A program made the translations under genes and the position numbers. Below the pieces are notes generated by a model. It was not told the origin of the DNA. It ran no database searches and was given only the letters and a program-made list of their open reading frames with translations. Positions 17,602-27,561 of a DNA stretch of 64,000 nucleotides are shown here, piece by piece. The stretch is from JACJYE01 sp964432875 (GTDB lineage: Bacteria > Bacteroidota > Bacteroidia > Chitinophagales > Saprospiraceae). Position 1 is the first letter of the stretch. Every line of letters starts with the position of its first letter. The stretch lies in NCBI GenBank assembly GCA_964432875.1, contig CAYSPJ010000010.1, positions 4,093-68,092 of the forward strand. The letters are read 5' to 3'.

Positions 17602-18897
17602 TCACATCTCGTACTGACGGATTTTGCGATAGAGCGTCCGCTCTGATATCCCCAATTCCTGGGCTGCTTCTTTACGTCGGCCGTTATACTTCTTCAGGGC
17701 CCGGCGGATAAGTTCCTTTTCATTTTCCTCCAACGAAAGATTGTGCTCTACCTCTTCCGACTGGGCATACTGCTGGACGGCAGCTTCCCGGTGAATGATA
17801 ATCGGCTTGGCTTTTTCTGATTCTTCGATTTCTTCGTCTTGATAATCAGGCACGAAATTATCCGTCTCAGCCGGGCGCTTGAATGAAGAAGGCACGATAT
17901 CGGAGGAAGAGGAGGGGCGCAAGCTGCGGAGGCTATGAGCCTCGGGCATGCGCAAGTCGTTGTTGCGGATGAGCTCAAAGACCAGGCTCTTGAGGTCGTT
18001 GAGGTCGTTTTTCATATCGAGCATCAGCTTGTAGAAGATTTCCCGTTCCTGCATGCTGACCCCTTCGCCAGTATGGTGGTTGTTGGCAATAGCAGGCAGG
18101 TTGCGCTTCAATATCTGGGGCACGTGGCGGACCAGATGTTCATAAGTCACCATGTCTTCTTCGGTGAGCACCGAAACCTGCTCGGCGATGTTTTTCAACT
18201 CGCGCACATTCCCTGGCCAGCTATAATTTTCCAGCACCCGGCGGGCGCTTTCATCCAGTTGTACCGCTGATGTGCGGTATTTCTCGGCAAAGTCAACGGC
18301 AAATTTCCGGAAGAGCATATAGATATCTTCCGGCCGTTCCCGCAGGGCTGGCACTTGGATGGGCACCGTGTTGAGACGGTAAAAGAGGTCTTCGCGGAAT
18401 TTACCCTTCTTGACTTTTTCTTCGAGCGGCACATTAGTAGCGGCAATGATGCGCACATCGGTTTTTAAAACCTTGGAAGCCCCGACCCGGATGAATTCAC
18501 CTGTTTCCAGTACCCTCAACAAGTAAGACTGGGTATCGAGCGGCATTTCACCTATTTCATCCAGGAAGATCGTACCGCCGTCAAAAGATTCAAAGTAGCC
18601 TTTGCGCTCATTCGTAGCGCCGGTAAACGCGCCTTTCTCGTGGCCAAAAAGTTCGGAATTGATGGTGCCTTCAGGTATAGCGCCACAGTTGATGGCGATA
18701 AACTGGTTGTGTTTGCGGGTGCTCAGGCTATGGATGATTTTGGAAAAAATTTCCTTACCCACCCCGCTTTCTCCATAGATAAGGACCGACAAATCAGTGC
18801 CGGCTACGCGCACGGCAGTACCCAAGGCCCGGTCGAGCAAAGGAGATTGGCCAATAAGGCCGAAGCGTTGTTTGATAGCCTGAAGGTTGATGCTCAT
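17602..18897 (-). CDS. Sigma-54-dependent transcriptional regulator (AAA+/Fis-type HTH)
   Basis: 431 residues from the ATG at 18897 (M-S-I-N-L-Q-A-I); a longer version reaching 18945 would overlap miaB. It lacks a receiver or PAS sensor domain. The AAA+ domain has Walker A G-E-S-G-V-G-K-E, the sigma-54 contact loop G-A-F-T-G-A, Walker B-like G-G-T-I-F-L-D-E-I-G-E-M, and an R-finger region. A low-complexity acidic linker leads to a C-terminal Fis-like helix-turn-helix (A-A-Q-E-L-G-I-S-E-R-T-L-Y-R-K-I). It should activate RNA polymerase-sigma-54 at distant enhancers; the targets are not visible here. Probably cotranscribed with miaB. Confidence 0.9.
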   Translation of the reverse strand: MSINLQAIKQRFGLIGQSPLLDRALGTAVRVAGTDLSVLIYGESGVGKEIFSKIIHSLSTRKHNQFIAINCGAIPEGTINSELFGHEKGAFTGATNERKGYFESFDGGTIFLDEIGEMPLDTQSYLLRVLETGEFIRVGASKVLKTDVRIIAATNVPLEEKVKKGKFREDLFYRLNTVPIQVPALRERPEDIYMLFRKFAVDFAEKYRTSAVQLDESARRVLENYSWPGNVRELKNIAEQVSVLTEEDMVTYEHLVRHVPQILKRNLPAIANNHHTGEGVSMQEREIFYKLMLDMKNDLNDLKSLVFELIRNNDLRMPEAHSLRSLRPSSSSDIVPSSFKRPAETDNFVPDYQDEEIEESEKAKPIIIHREAAVQQYAQSEEVEHNLSLEENEKELIRRALKKYNGRRKEAAQELGISERTLYRKIRQYEM

Positions 18898-18944
18898 GTC
18901 ATGACGGAGTTTGCTCGCCGCAGCCCCAGTTGGAATGACTGCCA

Positions 18945-20450
18945 TTATACAGATTCGGTTGAAACGATTTGCCCCCGCAGCGTCGCACTACTTGCCTCTT
19001 CGACTTTGACATAGGCGTAATCGCCCGGCTTCAAGCCAGGCTGCTTGGGGAAGACTACCATCTTGTTTTGAGAATTGCGCCCTTTGAATTCCTCGGCCGA
19101 ACGCTTGGAATCCCCTTCGATCAATACCTTGAACACCTTGCCTAAATCTGCCTGATTGTGGCGATAAGAGACGCGGGTCTGCAGATTGATCACCTCTTGC
19201 AAGCGGCGCTTTTTCAACGGCTCTGGGATATCGTCCTCGTACTTGCGCGCCGCCAGCGTGCCGGGGCGTTCGGAGTAGTAAAACATATAGGACATGCTGT
19301 AGTTGGCAAATTCGATCATGCTCAGCGTATCTTGATGTTCCTCCTCAGTCTCCGTGCAAAAACCAGTGATGATATCAGAAGAAATTGCACAATCAGGGAT
19401 AATTTCATAGATGCGGCGCACCTTACCCATATACCATTCCCGATCATAGGTGCGGTTCATCAATTCCAGGATGCGGCTGTTGCCCGATTGCACCGGCAAG
19501 TGGATGTAGTTGCAGATGTTCTCGTACTTGGCAATCGCATAGAGCACCTCGTCGGTGATATCTTTGGGGTGAGAAGTAGAAAACCGGACGCGCAGATCGG
19601 GATGGACCAATGCGGCCATCTCCAGCAATTGAGCAAAAGTGACGACTTGCCCCGTTTCCGGGTTCTCCCATTTATAGGAATCGACGTTTTGCCCCAACAG
19701 CGTTATTTCCCGGTAACCCCTTTCGTAAAGGTTGGCCGCCTCAGCGACGATGCTGAAGGCATTGCGGCTACGCTCGCGCCCCCGGGTGAAGGGCACTACA
19801 CAGAACGAGCACATATTATCGCAGCCCCTCATGATGGAGATAAAAGCTGTAACGCCATTAGAATCCAGCCGCAAGGGGCTAATGTCGGCATAAGTTTCTT
19901 CCCGGGAGAGGAATACGTTGATGCCCTTCTCCCCTTCTTCCGCCCCTTCGATCAGCCCGGGTAAATCGCGATAGGCATCGGGGCCGACCACTAGGTCCAC
20001 CAGCTTTTCTTCATCCAGCAACTGCTTTTTCAGGCGCTCGGCCATACAGCCCAGCACGCCGATCAGGGTGCCTGGGCGTTCTCGCTTGGCTTTGTTGAAA
20101 ATACTCAAGCGCTTGCGCACCGTTTCTTCAGCCTTCTCGCGGATGGAACAAGTATTGACCAGGATAAGGTCGGCCATTTCCAATGCCCGGGTCGGCCGAT
20201 AACCTACATCCGCCAGGATAGAAGCAACGATTTCACTATCGCTGAAGTTCATCTGGCAGCCGTAGCTCTCGATATAGAAATGCTTGGCAGCTGGATCGAT
20301 GGCTGCTACTGCCTGTTCCTGAAAGAAAGCCTCACCTTGCCGGCTTTCATCCAGCTCTTTTTTCAGGCCTACTAAGGTCGGATTATCGTCGTACATTGCA
20401 CTTGAAAATTTTTCCTGGCTCCGTTTGTGTATTATGCGCTCCACAGCCAT
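18945..20450 (-). CDS. miaB: tRNA-2-methylthio-N6-dimethylallyladenosine synthase
   Basis: 501 residues. Radical-SAM methylthiotransferase: an N-terminal MTTase domain (Y-G-C-Q-M-N near residue 60), the radical-SAM cluster C-x3-C-x2-C in R-G-C-D-N-M-C-S-F-C, and a C-terminal TRAM domain (G-R-N-S-Q-N-K-M-V-V-F-P). It adds a methylthio group to i6A37 of tRNAs that read U-starting codons. Initiation could also be at the ATG at 20396. It heads a miaB to sigma-54 regulator transcription unit. Confidence 0.94.
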   Translation of the reverse strand: MAVERIIHKRSQEKFSSAMYDDNPTLVGLKKELDESRQGEAFFQEQAVAAIDPAAKHFYIESYGCQMNFSDSEIVASILADVGYRPTRALEMADLILVNTCSIREKAEETVRKRLSIFNKAKRERPGTLIGVLGCMAERLKKQLLDEEKLVDLVVGPDAYRDLPGLIEGAEEGEKGINVFLSREETYADISPLRLDSNGVTAFISIMRGCDNMCSFCVVPFTRGRERSRNAFSIVAEAANLYERGYREITLLGQNVDSYKWENPETGQVVTFAQLLEMAALVHPDLRVRFSTSHPKDITDEVLYAIAKYENICNYIHLPVQSGNSRILELMNRTYDREWYMGKVRRIYEIIPDCAISSDIITGFCTETEEEHQDTLSMIEFANYSMSYMFYYSERPGTLAARKYEDDIPEPLKKRRLQEVINLQTRVSYRHNQADLGKVFKVLIEGDSKRSAEEFKGRNSQNKMVVFPKQPGLKPGDYAYVKVEEASSATLRGQIVSTESV

Positions 20451-20585
20451 CGTTTTACTAAAGGCTTATGCCAAAAGAAAAGTTTACGCTCGGAAGCGCA
20501 AAGGTAAAGATTTTTCCGAGCCTGCGTGACATTTTGGCAGCCCCTTTTTTCGGTATATTTCCTTACACCAACAAACACGATTAAC

Positions 20586-21434
20586 ATGAAGGCATTAAAA
20601 TGGATTATCTTCAGCAGCGTCGCGGCGCTAGCCATAGCTTGTAGCGGGGGTGGCGGCAACACCTACACCGATGGGGCCTCCAGCTATGAGCCTCAAGCGC
20701 CCGAGGGGAAAATGGCCTACGAGCAAGAGGGCGGGAGCCCGCGCTTTACCAATGATACAAACGGAGGCGAGCAAGAGCAGCTGAGCGACAAGAAAGTGAT
20801 CCGCACGGCTAATTTGCGCATGCAAGTTAAATCTTTTGAGCAAGCCGGCCAGGATATCCGTTCGCTGGCGCAGCGCTTCGAGGCCGAGGTATCTAATGAA
20901 GAAGTAAGGCAATATGGAGATGTACTCGAAAACAACATGCACCTCAGGGTGAAGCCTGAGCACTTCGATTCCCTGCTCAACAGCTTGGAAGCTCTGGCTA
21001 TCTATGTCGATTTCCGCTCGATCAACGCCGAAGACGTCTCTCGCCAGTATATCGACCTGGAGACCCGCCTGGCTTCCAAGCGCGCCGTCGTGGAGCGCTA
21101 CCGGGAATTGCTGCGGCAAGCAAAAAACGTGCAGGAGGTACTTAGCGTAGAGGAGAACCTCCGCAAAGTAGTGGAGGAGATTGAATCGGTTGAAGGCCAA
21201 TTGCGCTACTTGAGCCGCCAAGTGGAGATGAGCTCTATCCAAGTGGCTTTCTATGAAAAGACCCGGCAGCCGCTTGCTCAGCGTTCTTTCTGGAGCCAGG
21301 TGTCCGAAGGCTTCACCCGAGGCTGGCATTTGCTGAAGGATCTCGCCATAGGGCTGATATCAGCCTGGCCAGTGGTACTCCTTCTTGCAGCAGGCCTCTG
21401 GTGGTGGGCCCGGCGTCGGCACAGAAAGCGCTGA
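20586..21434 (+). CDS. DUF4349 lipoprotein
   Basis: 282 residues from the ATG at 20586. Lipoprotein signal A-A-L-A-I-A-C-S followed by a glycine-rich linker. The core (K-V-I-R-T-A-N-L-R-M-Q-V, then Y-I-D-L-E-T-R-L-A-S-K) and a long charged helix are typical of DUF4349. The C-terminus is a membrane segment (L-I-S-A-W-P-V-V-L-L-L-A-A-G-L-W-W-W) and a basic tail (R-R-R-H-R-K-R). Function unknown. Divergent from miaB. Confidence 0.8.
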   Translation: MKALKWIIFSSVAALAIACSGGGGNTYTDGASSYEPQAPEGKMAYEQEGGSPRFTNDTNGGEQEQLSDKKVIRTANLRMQVKSFEQAGQDIRSLAQRFEAEVSNEEVRQYGDVLENNMHLRVKPEHFDSLLNSLEALAIYVDFRSINAEDVSRQYIDLETRLASKRAVVERYRELLRQAKNVQEVLSVEENLRKVVEEIESVEGQLRYLSRQVEMSSIQVAFYEKTRQPLAQRSFWSQVSEGFTRGWHLLKDLAIGLISAWPVVLLLAAGLWWWARRRHRKR

Positions 21435-21446
21435 TAAAAAATCAGG

Positions 21447-21545
21447 CTACCCCATCTTATTCTTTCCAGAGAACCCCATTACCATAGGTACGAAGAATAA
21501 GATAACGGCAAATAGTATCATCAGTGAGCTTGGGTTGTCCAACAT
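21447..21545 (-). CDS. Small single-membrane-segment protein (32 residues)
   Basis: An uninterrupted ATG-to-TAG frame coding for 32 residues, too short for ordinary gene calling. Residues 1-8 are polar (M-L-D-N-P-S-S-L), 9-23 strongly hydrophobic (M-I-L-F-A-V-I-L-F-F-V-P-M-V-M) and 24-32 glycine/lysine-rich (G-F-S-G-K-N-K-M-G), a positive-inside pattern. It occupies most of the 230-nt space between the DUF4349 and acyltransferase genes, on the acyltransferase strand and downstream of it. No family recognised; real coding status is uncertain. Confidence 0.4.
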   Translation of the reverse strand: MLDNPSSLMILFAVILFFVPMVMGFSGKNKMG

Positions 21546-21665
21546 AACAGTACGTTTTTGGCGTCAATTTAGGTAAATGTTTACCACAGCAATTTAAGGC
21601 CAAAGCCCCAGGCCCCGGAATGATGATTATCAAAAGCTAAGGTGATTTTTATTAGCAATACCGCT

Positions 21666-22535
21666 TTATGCTCCTTCCTCCCTTTTACGCTTCCAGCGCT
21701 TATGGGTCCAGAGCCAGTATTGTGGTGCTTCCAGAATGAGGTTTTCCAGCACGCGGGTGTGCTTTTCGGTCATTTCGCCAATGGGCGTTTGTGCCGGGTT
21801 CTCCTCCAAAGTTTCAAACTCCATTTCATAGTAGCCCCTACTCAATTTCCTGATTTTGCCAAACACCAGGGGGTAATTATACTTGCGGGCGTAAATCTCT
21901 GCACCAAAGAGCACCGCAGTCTCCTGATTGAGGAACTGCGTCCAGTAAGCCCGCCGGCTGCTAGTGGGCGATTGGTCCGTTGCGAATAATGTAGACGTAA
22001 GGCGGTGGGCGTTTTCAGCAAAAAAAGACTTGACCTCCTGCTTAGGCAACAGCTCCATGCCGTACCGCCCGCGCGAGCGTTGCAGCACGCGATCGAAAAA
22101 AGCATTAGCCAGAGGCTTGTAGATACCTACCAAAGTGTGCTTCGACTGAATGCCATAGGAAACGGCCGCCAATTCCCAGTTTCCATAATGGCCCGCAGCG
22201 ATAATCATGCTTCTCCCCTGCTGAGCAAGTTGATCTACCGCTTCCTGGTTAGCCAGGCGGCAGCGGCGCAACACCTCTTCCTTGGGCATGCTGAACATCC
22301 GCACCGATTCGATGAGCAGGTCGCAAAAATGTCGATAAAAAGAGCTGGCAATGCCCTTCAGTTCTGCTTCGCTTTTCTCGGGAAAAGAATTCCGTAAGTT
22401 ATTAAAAACCACCTGCTTACGAAATCCTGCCAGGCGATAAAGCGCGAAGTACAAAAAGTCAGATAAGTAGTACAACAGCCTTAGCGGCAGGAATGAGAGC
22501 GGCTTGATGATCAGGTAAAATAGTAATCTGGACAT
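21666..22535 (-). CDS. LpxL/HtrB-type lipid A acyltransferase
   Basis: 289 residues from the ATG at 22535 (a longer frame to 22607 lacks support). N-terminal hydrophobic anchor (L-L-F-Y-L-I-I-K-P-L-S-F-L-P-L-R). The acyltransferase H-x4-E/D motif is A-G-H-Y-G-N-W-E-L near residue 112, with later F-A-T-D-Q-S-P-T and V-L-F-G-A-E-I-Y motifs. The family transfers secondary acyl chains to lipid A, or an equivalent lipid, at the inner membrane. Short C-terminal basic tail. Confidence 0.85.
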   Translation of the reverse strand: MSRLLFYLIIKPLSFLPLRLLYYLSDFLYFALYRLAGFRKQVVFNNLRNSFPEKSEAELKGIASSFYRHFCDLLIESVRMFSMPKEEVLRRCRLANQEAVDQLAQQGRSMIIAAGHYGNWELAAVSYGIQSKHTLVGIYKPLANAFFDRVLQRSRGRYGMELLPKQEVKSFFAENAHRLTSTLFATDQSPTSSRRAYWTQFLNQETAVLFGAEIYARKYNYPLVFGKIRKLSRGYYEMEFETLEENPAQTPIGEMTEKHTRVLENLILEAPQYWLWTHKRWKRKREEGA

Positions 22536-22675
22536 AAGTCTATGAATATAAAACAAAGGCGCAAGGTAGGAAAAGCCGCGCAAACTTGCGGAAAACGAAA
22601 TGCGCAAAACTCCCGAAATATTTGCTGCGATGGGGCGTTAAATTCCACACACCATGCCCAAAGAGTTTATCTTTA

Positions 22676-22705
22676 TTAATTTCTACCCGTTTCGCCCTAA
22701 CTTTG
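22676..22705 (+). promoter_or_regulatory. Probable promoter of the SprB-repeat/OmpA gene
   Basis: TTA at 22676-22678 (one mismatch to TTG), 19-nt spacer, TAACTTTG at 22698-22705 (exact TAnnTTTG). The ATG lies 24 nt downstream at 22730. Confidence 0.55.
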
Positions 22706-22729
22706 CGGCAAAATCAGAAAAAGAGTTTT

Positions 22730-25301
22730 ATGCGTAATTGTTTATCGTGGATCCTGCTATTTGTAGCTATTCAAGCCTCAGCCCAGGAGAAAATGGAAGT
22801 CATCCGTTCTAATGCCATCCCCTGGCAGACCAGAGTATCAAATGTATATGTTAGCGAGGATAATCAGGTATGGGCCGGCAGCGACCGGGGCGTTTTTCGC
22901 GTCTATGATGCCAATCTCGGCGAGCCCGTCAACATCCCAGCTGGCGAACAATCACTGCTCCGTTTCCGCAGCGGCAACGCCGAACTAAACTGGGACGAGG
23001 GTCAATTACAGGATATCCTCGGTGAAGGCGTCCAAATCACCGCCGCCATCTTCGACAGCCGGCGCGGCGAGCTATGGATAGGTACCAGCGATATCGGGCT
23101 GCTGCGCCTCAAATCCAAGCCCAGCCTCCAACTGGTAGAGCACCTGACCACCGCCAACTCCAAACTGCGCTCCAACCAAATCAACACTTTTTACCTCGAT
23201 GCCCGAGGACGCCTTTGGGTCGGCACCGAACTAGGCGTACTGGTTGGCGAAGATGGGCGCTGGAAGCTGGTGGAAAAAGATTTCAACATCCGTGCTATCA
23301 GTGGCAAAGGCTTGGAAATCTGGATGCTAGGTGACGGGCTGGTGGGGAAAGTTGATGCCCGCGACAACTGGCTGCCAATTGATATCCCCGCCCGAAAAAC
23401 CGAGGGCAGCTTATCCGATCTTACTTTTGATGACGAAGGCAAACTCTGGATCGCTTCCGAAGTCATCACCCGCTATGATCCCGAAACCAAAACATTCGAC
23501 CTCTATGGCCCTGCCCAGGATTTTACCAGCCAATTCGCTTCCTGTCTGTCTGCCGATCGCGATGGCTCCATCTGGATCGGTACCCGCGACAAAGGGCTCT
23601 ACGTTATCCGCAAGGCCTCTACTATTGCCCTCAACATCCTGGTACAAAACGAAGTGAGCTGCAGTGGCAACGGTAAAGACGGCGCACTGCAAGTCCGGGT
23701 TTCTGGCGGGCAGCCTCCCTACGACTACCGCTGGGAAAAAGGGCTAACCGGCACCAACCCCACCGGATTGGAAGCGGGCCTTTACCGGCTGACCGTAACA
23801 GACAGCAAAGGAGGTGAAAAAGTAGGGCAAATCGAAATCACCGACTTCCGGATGCAGTTAAGTGCTGTACAAACCCTCGAAGCTAGTGCTCCTGGCGCTG
23901 CCGATGGACAGGCCAAAGTTGAAGTCCAGGGTGGTATCCCCCCCTTCAGCTACAAATGGGATAATGGGGAAAGCAGCCCGGCAGCTACCCAGCTTAGCGA
24001 AGGGCTCCATCAGGTAACTGTAACCTCACCCGATGGCTGCAGCTCCGTCGCCTCCGTCAATATTAGCCGCGCCTTGGCAGAGCTAGCGGTCAACATCAAC
24101 TTGGCGCAAGCCATTAAATGCCCAGGCAGCACAGATGCTGCACTCCAGGTAGAAGCTTCGGGTGGAAAGTCACCTTATCAGTATAAGTGGAGTACCCCGG
24201 GCCTCAGCGGCAGCCAGCCCCAAGGCCTGCCTGCCGGGGAATACCAGCTCACCGTCACCGACGCCTCCGGGCAGGAGCAGTCCGCCANNNNNNNNNNNNN
24301 NNNNNNNNNNNNNNNNNNNNNNNNNNNNNNNNNNNNNNNNNNNNNNNNNNNNNNNNNNNNNNNNNNNNNNNNNNNNNNNNNNNNNNNGCGCCCGCAGCGT
24401 CACCGTCACCGACGCGGCAGGCTGCACGGCAGTGGCTAGCGTTGATATCTCCGAAGACATCCTGCCATTGACCGCAGCTATCAAGCTGCTGAAAGAAATC
24501 AGTTGTTCCTCCGCCTCCGATGCCGCTGTTGCCATAGAAGTTAAAGGGGGTAAAGGGCCGTTCCAATACCAATGGAATGCCGAAGGGATAGCCGATAGAC
24601 AAGCCGAAGGTCTCGGCCCAGGCGATTATCAAGTAACCATTACGGATATACTAGGTACAACGCAGATTGCCCGGATATCTATTTCAGAACCTGCGCCACT
24701 AGTGGCAGAAATAACGAGTACTCAGCCAGCATTCAGCGAAACGACCAGAGATGGCAAAGCCTCCGCCAGCGTACAAGGTGGGATTGGCCCTTATGTTTTT
24801 AATTGGAGCAATGGTGCTTCTGGACCGGAAGCCGACGGCTTCCCCATTGGCAGCCACCGGCTCACCGTTACTGATAGCCGGGGCTGTCAAGCCGGTGTCA
24901 GCTTCGAAATCACAGAGCGCATCATGAAGGAACTGACCAGCGGCGCGGTGCGCAGTGGCCAGACTATCCAGATGCAAAAATTGCAGTTTGATGCCGATAG
25001 CACCAAGCTGCGGGATGATGCCAGGCCGATACTGGATGAGATTTACGTCTTCCTAAAGGAGAACCCCTCTATTGCAGTGGAAATCGGGGGGCACACCAAC
25101 AACCTGCCTCCGGCTGAATACTGCGACATGCTCTCCACCGCCCGTGCCCGCGCCGTAGCGGAGTACTTGGTAGAGAAAGGCATTGAGCCTGAAAGGGTCT
25201 TCTACCAGGGCTATGGCAAGCGCAATCCCCTCTTTTCCAATGCTACAGAGGATGGGCGAAGGCGCAATCAACGAGTGGAAATTAAAATATTGCGCTTGTA
25301 A
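22730..25301 (+). CDS. Propeller / SprB-repeat / OmpA surface protein, interrupted by assembly gap
   Basis: Signal peptide (M-R-N-C-L-S-W-I-L-L-F-V-A-I-Q-A-S-A-Q). Then two-component-regulator-type propeller blades (L-W-I-G-T-S-D-I-G-L-L, L-W-V-G-T-E-L-G-V-L, I-W-I-G-T-R-D-K-G-L-Y). Then repeats ending in L-T-V-T-D-x-x-G-C with G-G-x-x-P-Y-x-Y-x-W starts, the SprB/PKD-like pattern. Finally an OmpA peptidoglycan-binding domain (F-D-A-D-S-T-K-L, then G-H-T-N and R-A-R-A-V-A-E-Y-L). 100 N at 24288-24387 break the frame inside a repeat; both sides clearly belong to one gene. It is a predicted outer-membrane or surface protein anchored to peptidoglycan. True length unknown because of the gap. Confidence 0.82.
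24288..24387. other. Assembly gap (100 N) inside SprB repeats
   Basis: Exactly 100 N. CACCGTCACCGACGC occurs on both sides (24250-24264 and 24401-24415) because the gap lies between consecutive repeats. The repeat spacing suggests about one repeat minus its end is missing (of the order of 200 nt), so the 100 is a placeholder. Confidence 0.9.
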
Positions 25302-25456
25302 AGCCGCCTAAGCCCGGCTGAGCAGCGTAAAGGATTTGCCGATTTGTTTAGATGGGCCCCATTTAGCAGATTGCCCGGCTAAGGATTTCGGAACTGTTTA
25401 GTGGGCGAAAAATGCCTTAATTGCTGTTCCAAAAGGCGTATTTCCGCCTTGGTTTT

Positions 25457-27442
25457 TCACCGCACTTTTTCACCGAAACCGGACAGTGCATCGGAAGTGC
25501 CCAGCACGTAGACTTTGTCCCCTTTGAGGATTTGAGTATCGGGCAAGATATCGGAAATGTAGGTATTACCACGTTCGATTGCAGCGATGGTGATGCCAAA
25601 GCGGGCGCGCAGATTTGCTTCGCGCAGGGTTTTGCCCACGATGTCATTCTCTTCATGCTGTACCTTGAGGCAGGTGACGTTGATGTCGGGCAAGCTCAGC
25701 GCTGGCATCTGTACGACCGCCAAGTCATTATTGGGGCGCAGGCTCTTGTAACTATTGGTACGCACTTCGTGGATAAAATCCTCGATTTCGTCTTCGGGCA
25801 CCAAATACTTGTGCAGCACCCGGGTAAAAATTTCAATGGAGGTTTCGAATTCTTCGGGAACTACTTCGCTGGCACCGAGCTCGTAAAGCACTTCCGTATC
25901 TCTTACGTAGCGGGTCCGCACGATAATGTGTACGGTATTGCAGATATTGCGGATGTGCTGGACGATTTGCTTAGCCCCAGCCGGGTCCGTAATAGTGACT
26001 ACAGCTACGCGGGCAGAATAAACGCGCAGGTGCTCAAGCACCACTTCATTGGTGGCGTCGCCAAAATAAACTGGCACGCCTTCCCGGCGGGCCAGTTTCA
26101 CGTTTTCCGGGTTAACATCCAGCACCACATAAGGGATATTAGCATTGCGGGCAGCTTTGGCCACGTTTTGCCCATTGAGCCCATAGCCAATAATGATGAT
26201 GTGGTCTTTAAGGCTTTCCACGGGTAATTCGTCTGCCGGGGCTGCATTCAGCCGGTTGGACAAGGCGAGCTTCTCCGGTATGGCTTGCTTCATCCACCAT
26301 CCAGCAATGGTACCGGCTTTATCCACCACAAAAGGCGTAAGGGCCATCGTCAGGATAGAAGTGGCTAGAAAATACTGCTGCATCACCCCATCCAACATGT
26401 CAAATTGCATACCGACGCCAGCCAGGATAAAGGAAAACTCCCCTACTTGGAATAAGGTCAGCGCAGTGATCAGGGTGGTCCGGCGCGGGTACCCCAACAA
26501 AAACACGGCCAGGCTGACGACGAAAAACTTGAGCAGGGCGACGATGAACACGAGGAGGAGTATAACCCCCAGGTGCTCGATTAGAAAGCGCATATCGAGC
26601 AACATGCCGATGGAGACAAAAAAGAAACTGGTAAAAATCTCGCGCAACGGCAATACGATGCCCGTCGCCTGATAGCTGTATTCTGATTCGGAGATAATCA
26701 GGCCGGCCAGGAAAGCTCCCAAAGCTAGTGAAAGCCCCGCTTGGTTAGTCCCCCAAGCCACCACCAAGCAGATGACGATGACGGTGAGGATAAACAACTC
26801 CCGGTTCTTCGTCTTGGCTACAGCATGTAAAATGCGGGGAATGAGATAACTGGCCCCATAGAGCACCGCCACTACCACGACGACGGCTTTCAGCAGGAGG
26901 AGCCACAGACTGCCGGGCGCTTCGCTTTGCCCCGCAAGCAGGGGCGTGAGCAACATCATGGGCACCACGATGATGTCCTGAAAAATCAAGATACCCAGCG
27001 AAATGCGCCCATGTGGGGCATTCGTCTCCCCTTTCTCCTGCAATAGCTTTAAGATGATAGCCGTGCTGCTCAGCGAGACCAGGAAGCCCATAAAGAGCGC
27101 CTTATTCCAGTCGTAGCCCAGCAATATAGCGATGAGGAATACCAGCCCAATGGTGCCGCCTACCTGTATCGAGCCCCCCAATAATACTTCCCGTTTGATG
27201 GAAGCCAGCGTTTTGAGCGAAAATTCCAACCCGATGATAAACAACAGCAAGATGACCCCTATCTCCGCCATGGTTTCTACCTCATGAACCGCTCTGACCA
27301 AGCTCAGCCCATTGGGGCCCGCAATGACGCCGGTGATGAGCAAGCCCAGTACGGAAGGCAGCTTGAGCCGCTGAAACAAATAAATGACTGCGACGGACAA
27401 ACCTAAAATGACGACGATGTCCTGAAGGATGGGTATTTGCAT
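25457..27442 (-). CDS. CPA2-family cation:proton antiporter with RCK domains
   Basis: 661 residues. Residues 1-400 hold about 12 membrane segments of the Kef/NapA type (L-G-L-L-I-T-G-V-I-A-G-P-N-G and L-G-A-F-L-A-G-L-I-I-S-E-S-E). A Rossmann RCK_N domain follows (I-I-I-G-Y-G-L-N-G-Q-N-V and V-Y-F-G-D-A-T), then an RCK_C/TrkA_C domain (G-K-T-L-R-E-A-N-L-R). It likely exchanges K+ or Na+ for H+, gated by a nucleotide ligand. Convergent with the OmpA gene. Confidence 0.9.
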   Translation of the reverse strand: MQIPILQDIVVILGLSVAVIYLFQRLKLPSVLGLLITGVIAGPNGLSLVRAVHEVETMAEIGVILLLFIIGLEFSLKTLASIKREVLLGGSIQVGGTIGLVFLIAILLGYDWNKALFMGFLVSLSSTAIILKLLQEKGETNAPHGRISLGILIFQDIIVVPMMLLTPLLAGQSEAPGSLWLLLLKAVVVVVAVLYGASYLIPRILHAVAKTKNRELFILTVIVICLVVAWGTNQAGLSLALGAFLAGLIISESEYSYQATGIVLPLREIFTSFFFVSIGMLLDMRFLIEHLGVILLLVFIVALLKFFVVSLAVFLLGYPRRTTLITALTLFQVGEFSFILAGVGMQFDMLDGVMQQYFLATSILTMALTPFVVDKAGTIAGWWMKQAIPEKLALSNRLNAAPADELPVESLKDHIIIIGYGLNGQNVAKAARNANIPYVVLDVNPENVKLARREGVPVYFGDATNEVVLEHLRVYSARVAVVTITDPAGAKQIVQHIRNICNTVHIIVRTRYVRDTEVLYELGASEVVPEEFETSIEIFTRVLHKYLVPEDEIEDFIHEVRTNSYKSLRPNNDLAVVQMPALSLPDINVTCLKVQHEENDIVGKTLREANLRARFGITIAAIERGNTYISDILPDTQILKGDKVYVLGTSDALSGFGEKVR

Positions 27443-27561
27443 ATAGCGGCTTCTGCTTTTTCGGTTGTGCCGACAAAGGTCTTAACTTTTAGGGACGCTG
27501 GCAAGCCTTCTGAACATTTATGGCTCGCAAGCTGAAAAGAAACCTTGCGGATAAGCAGCGC

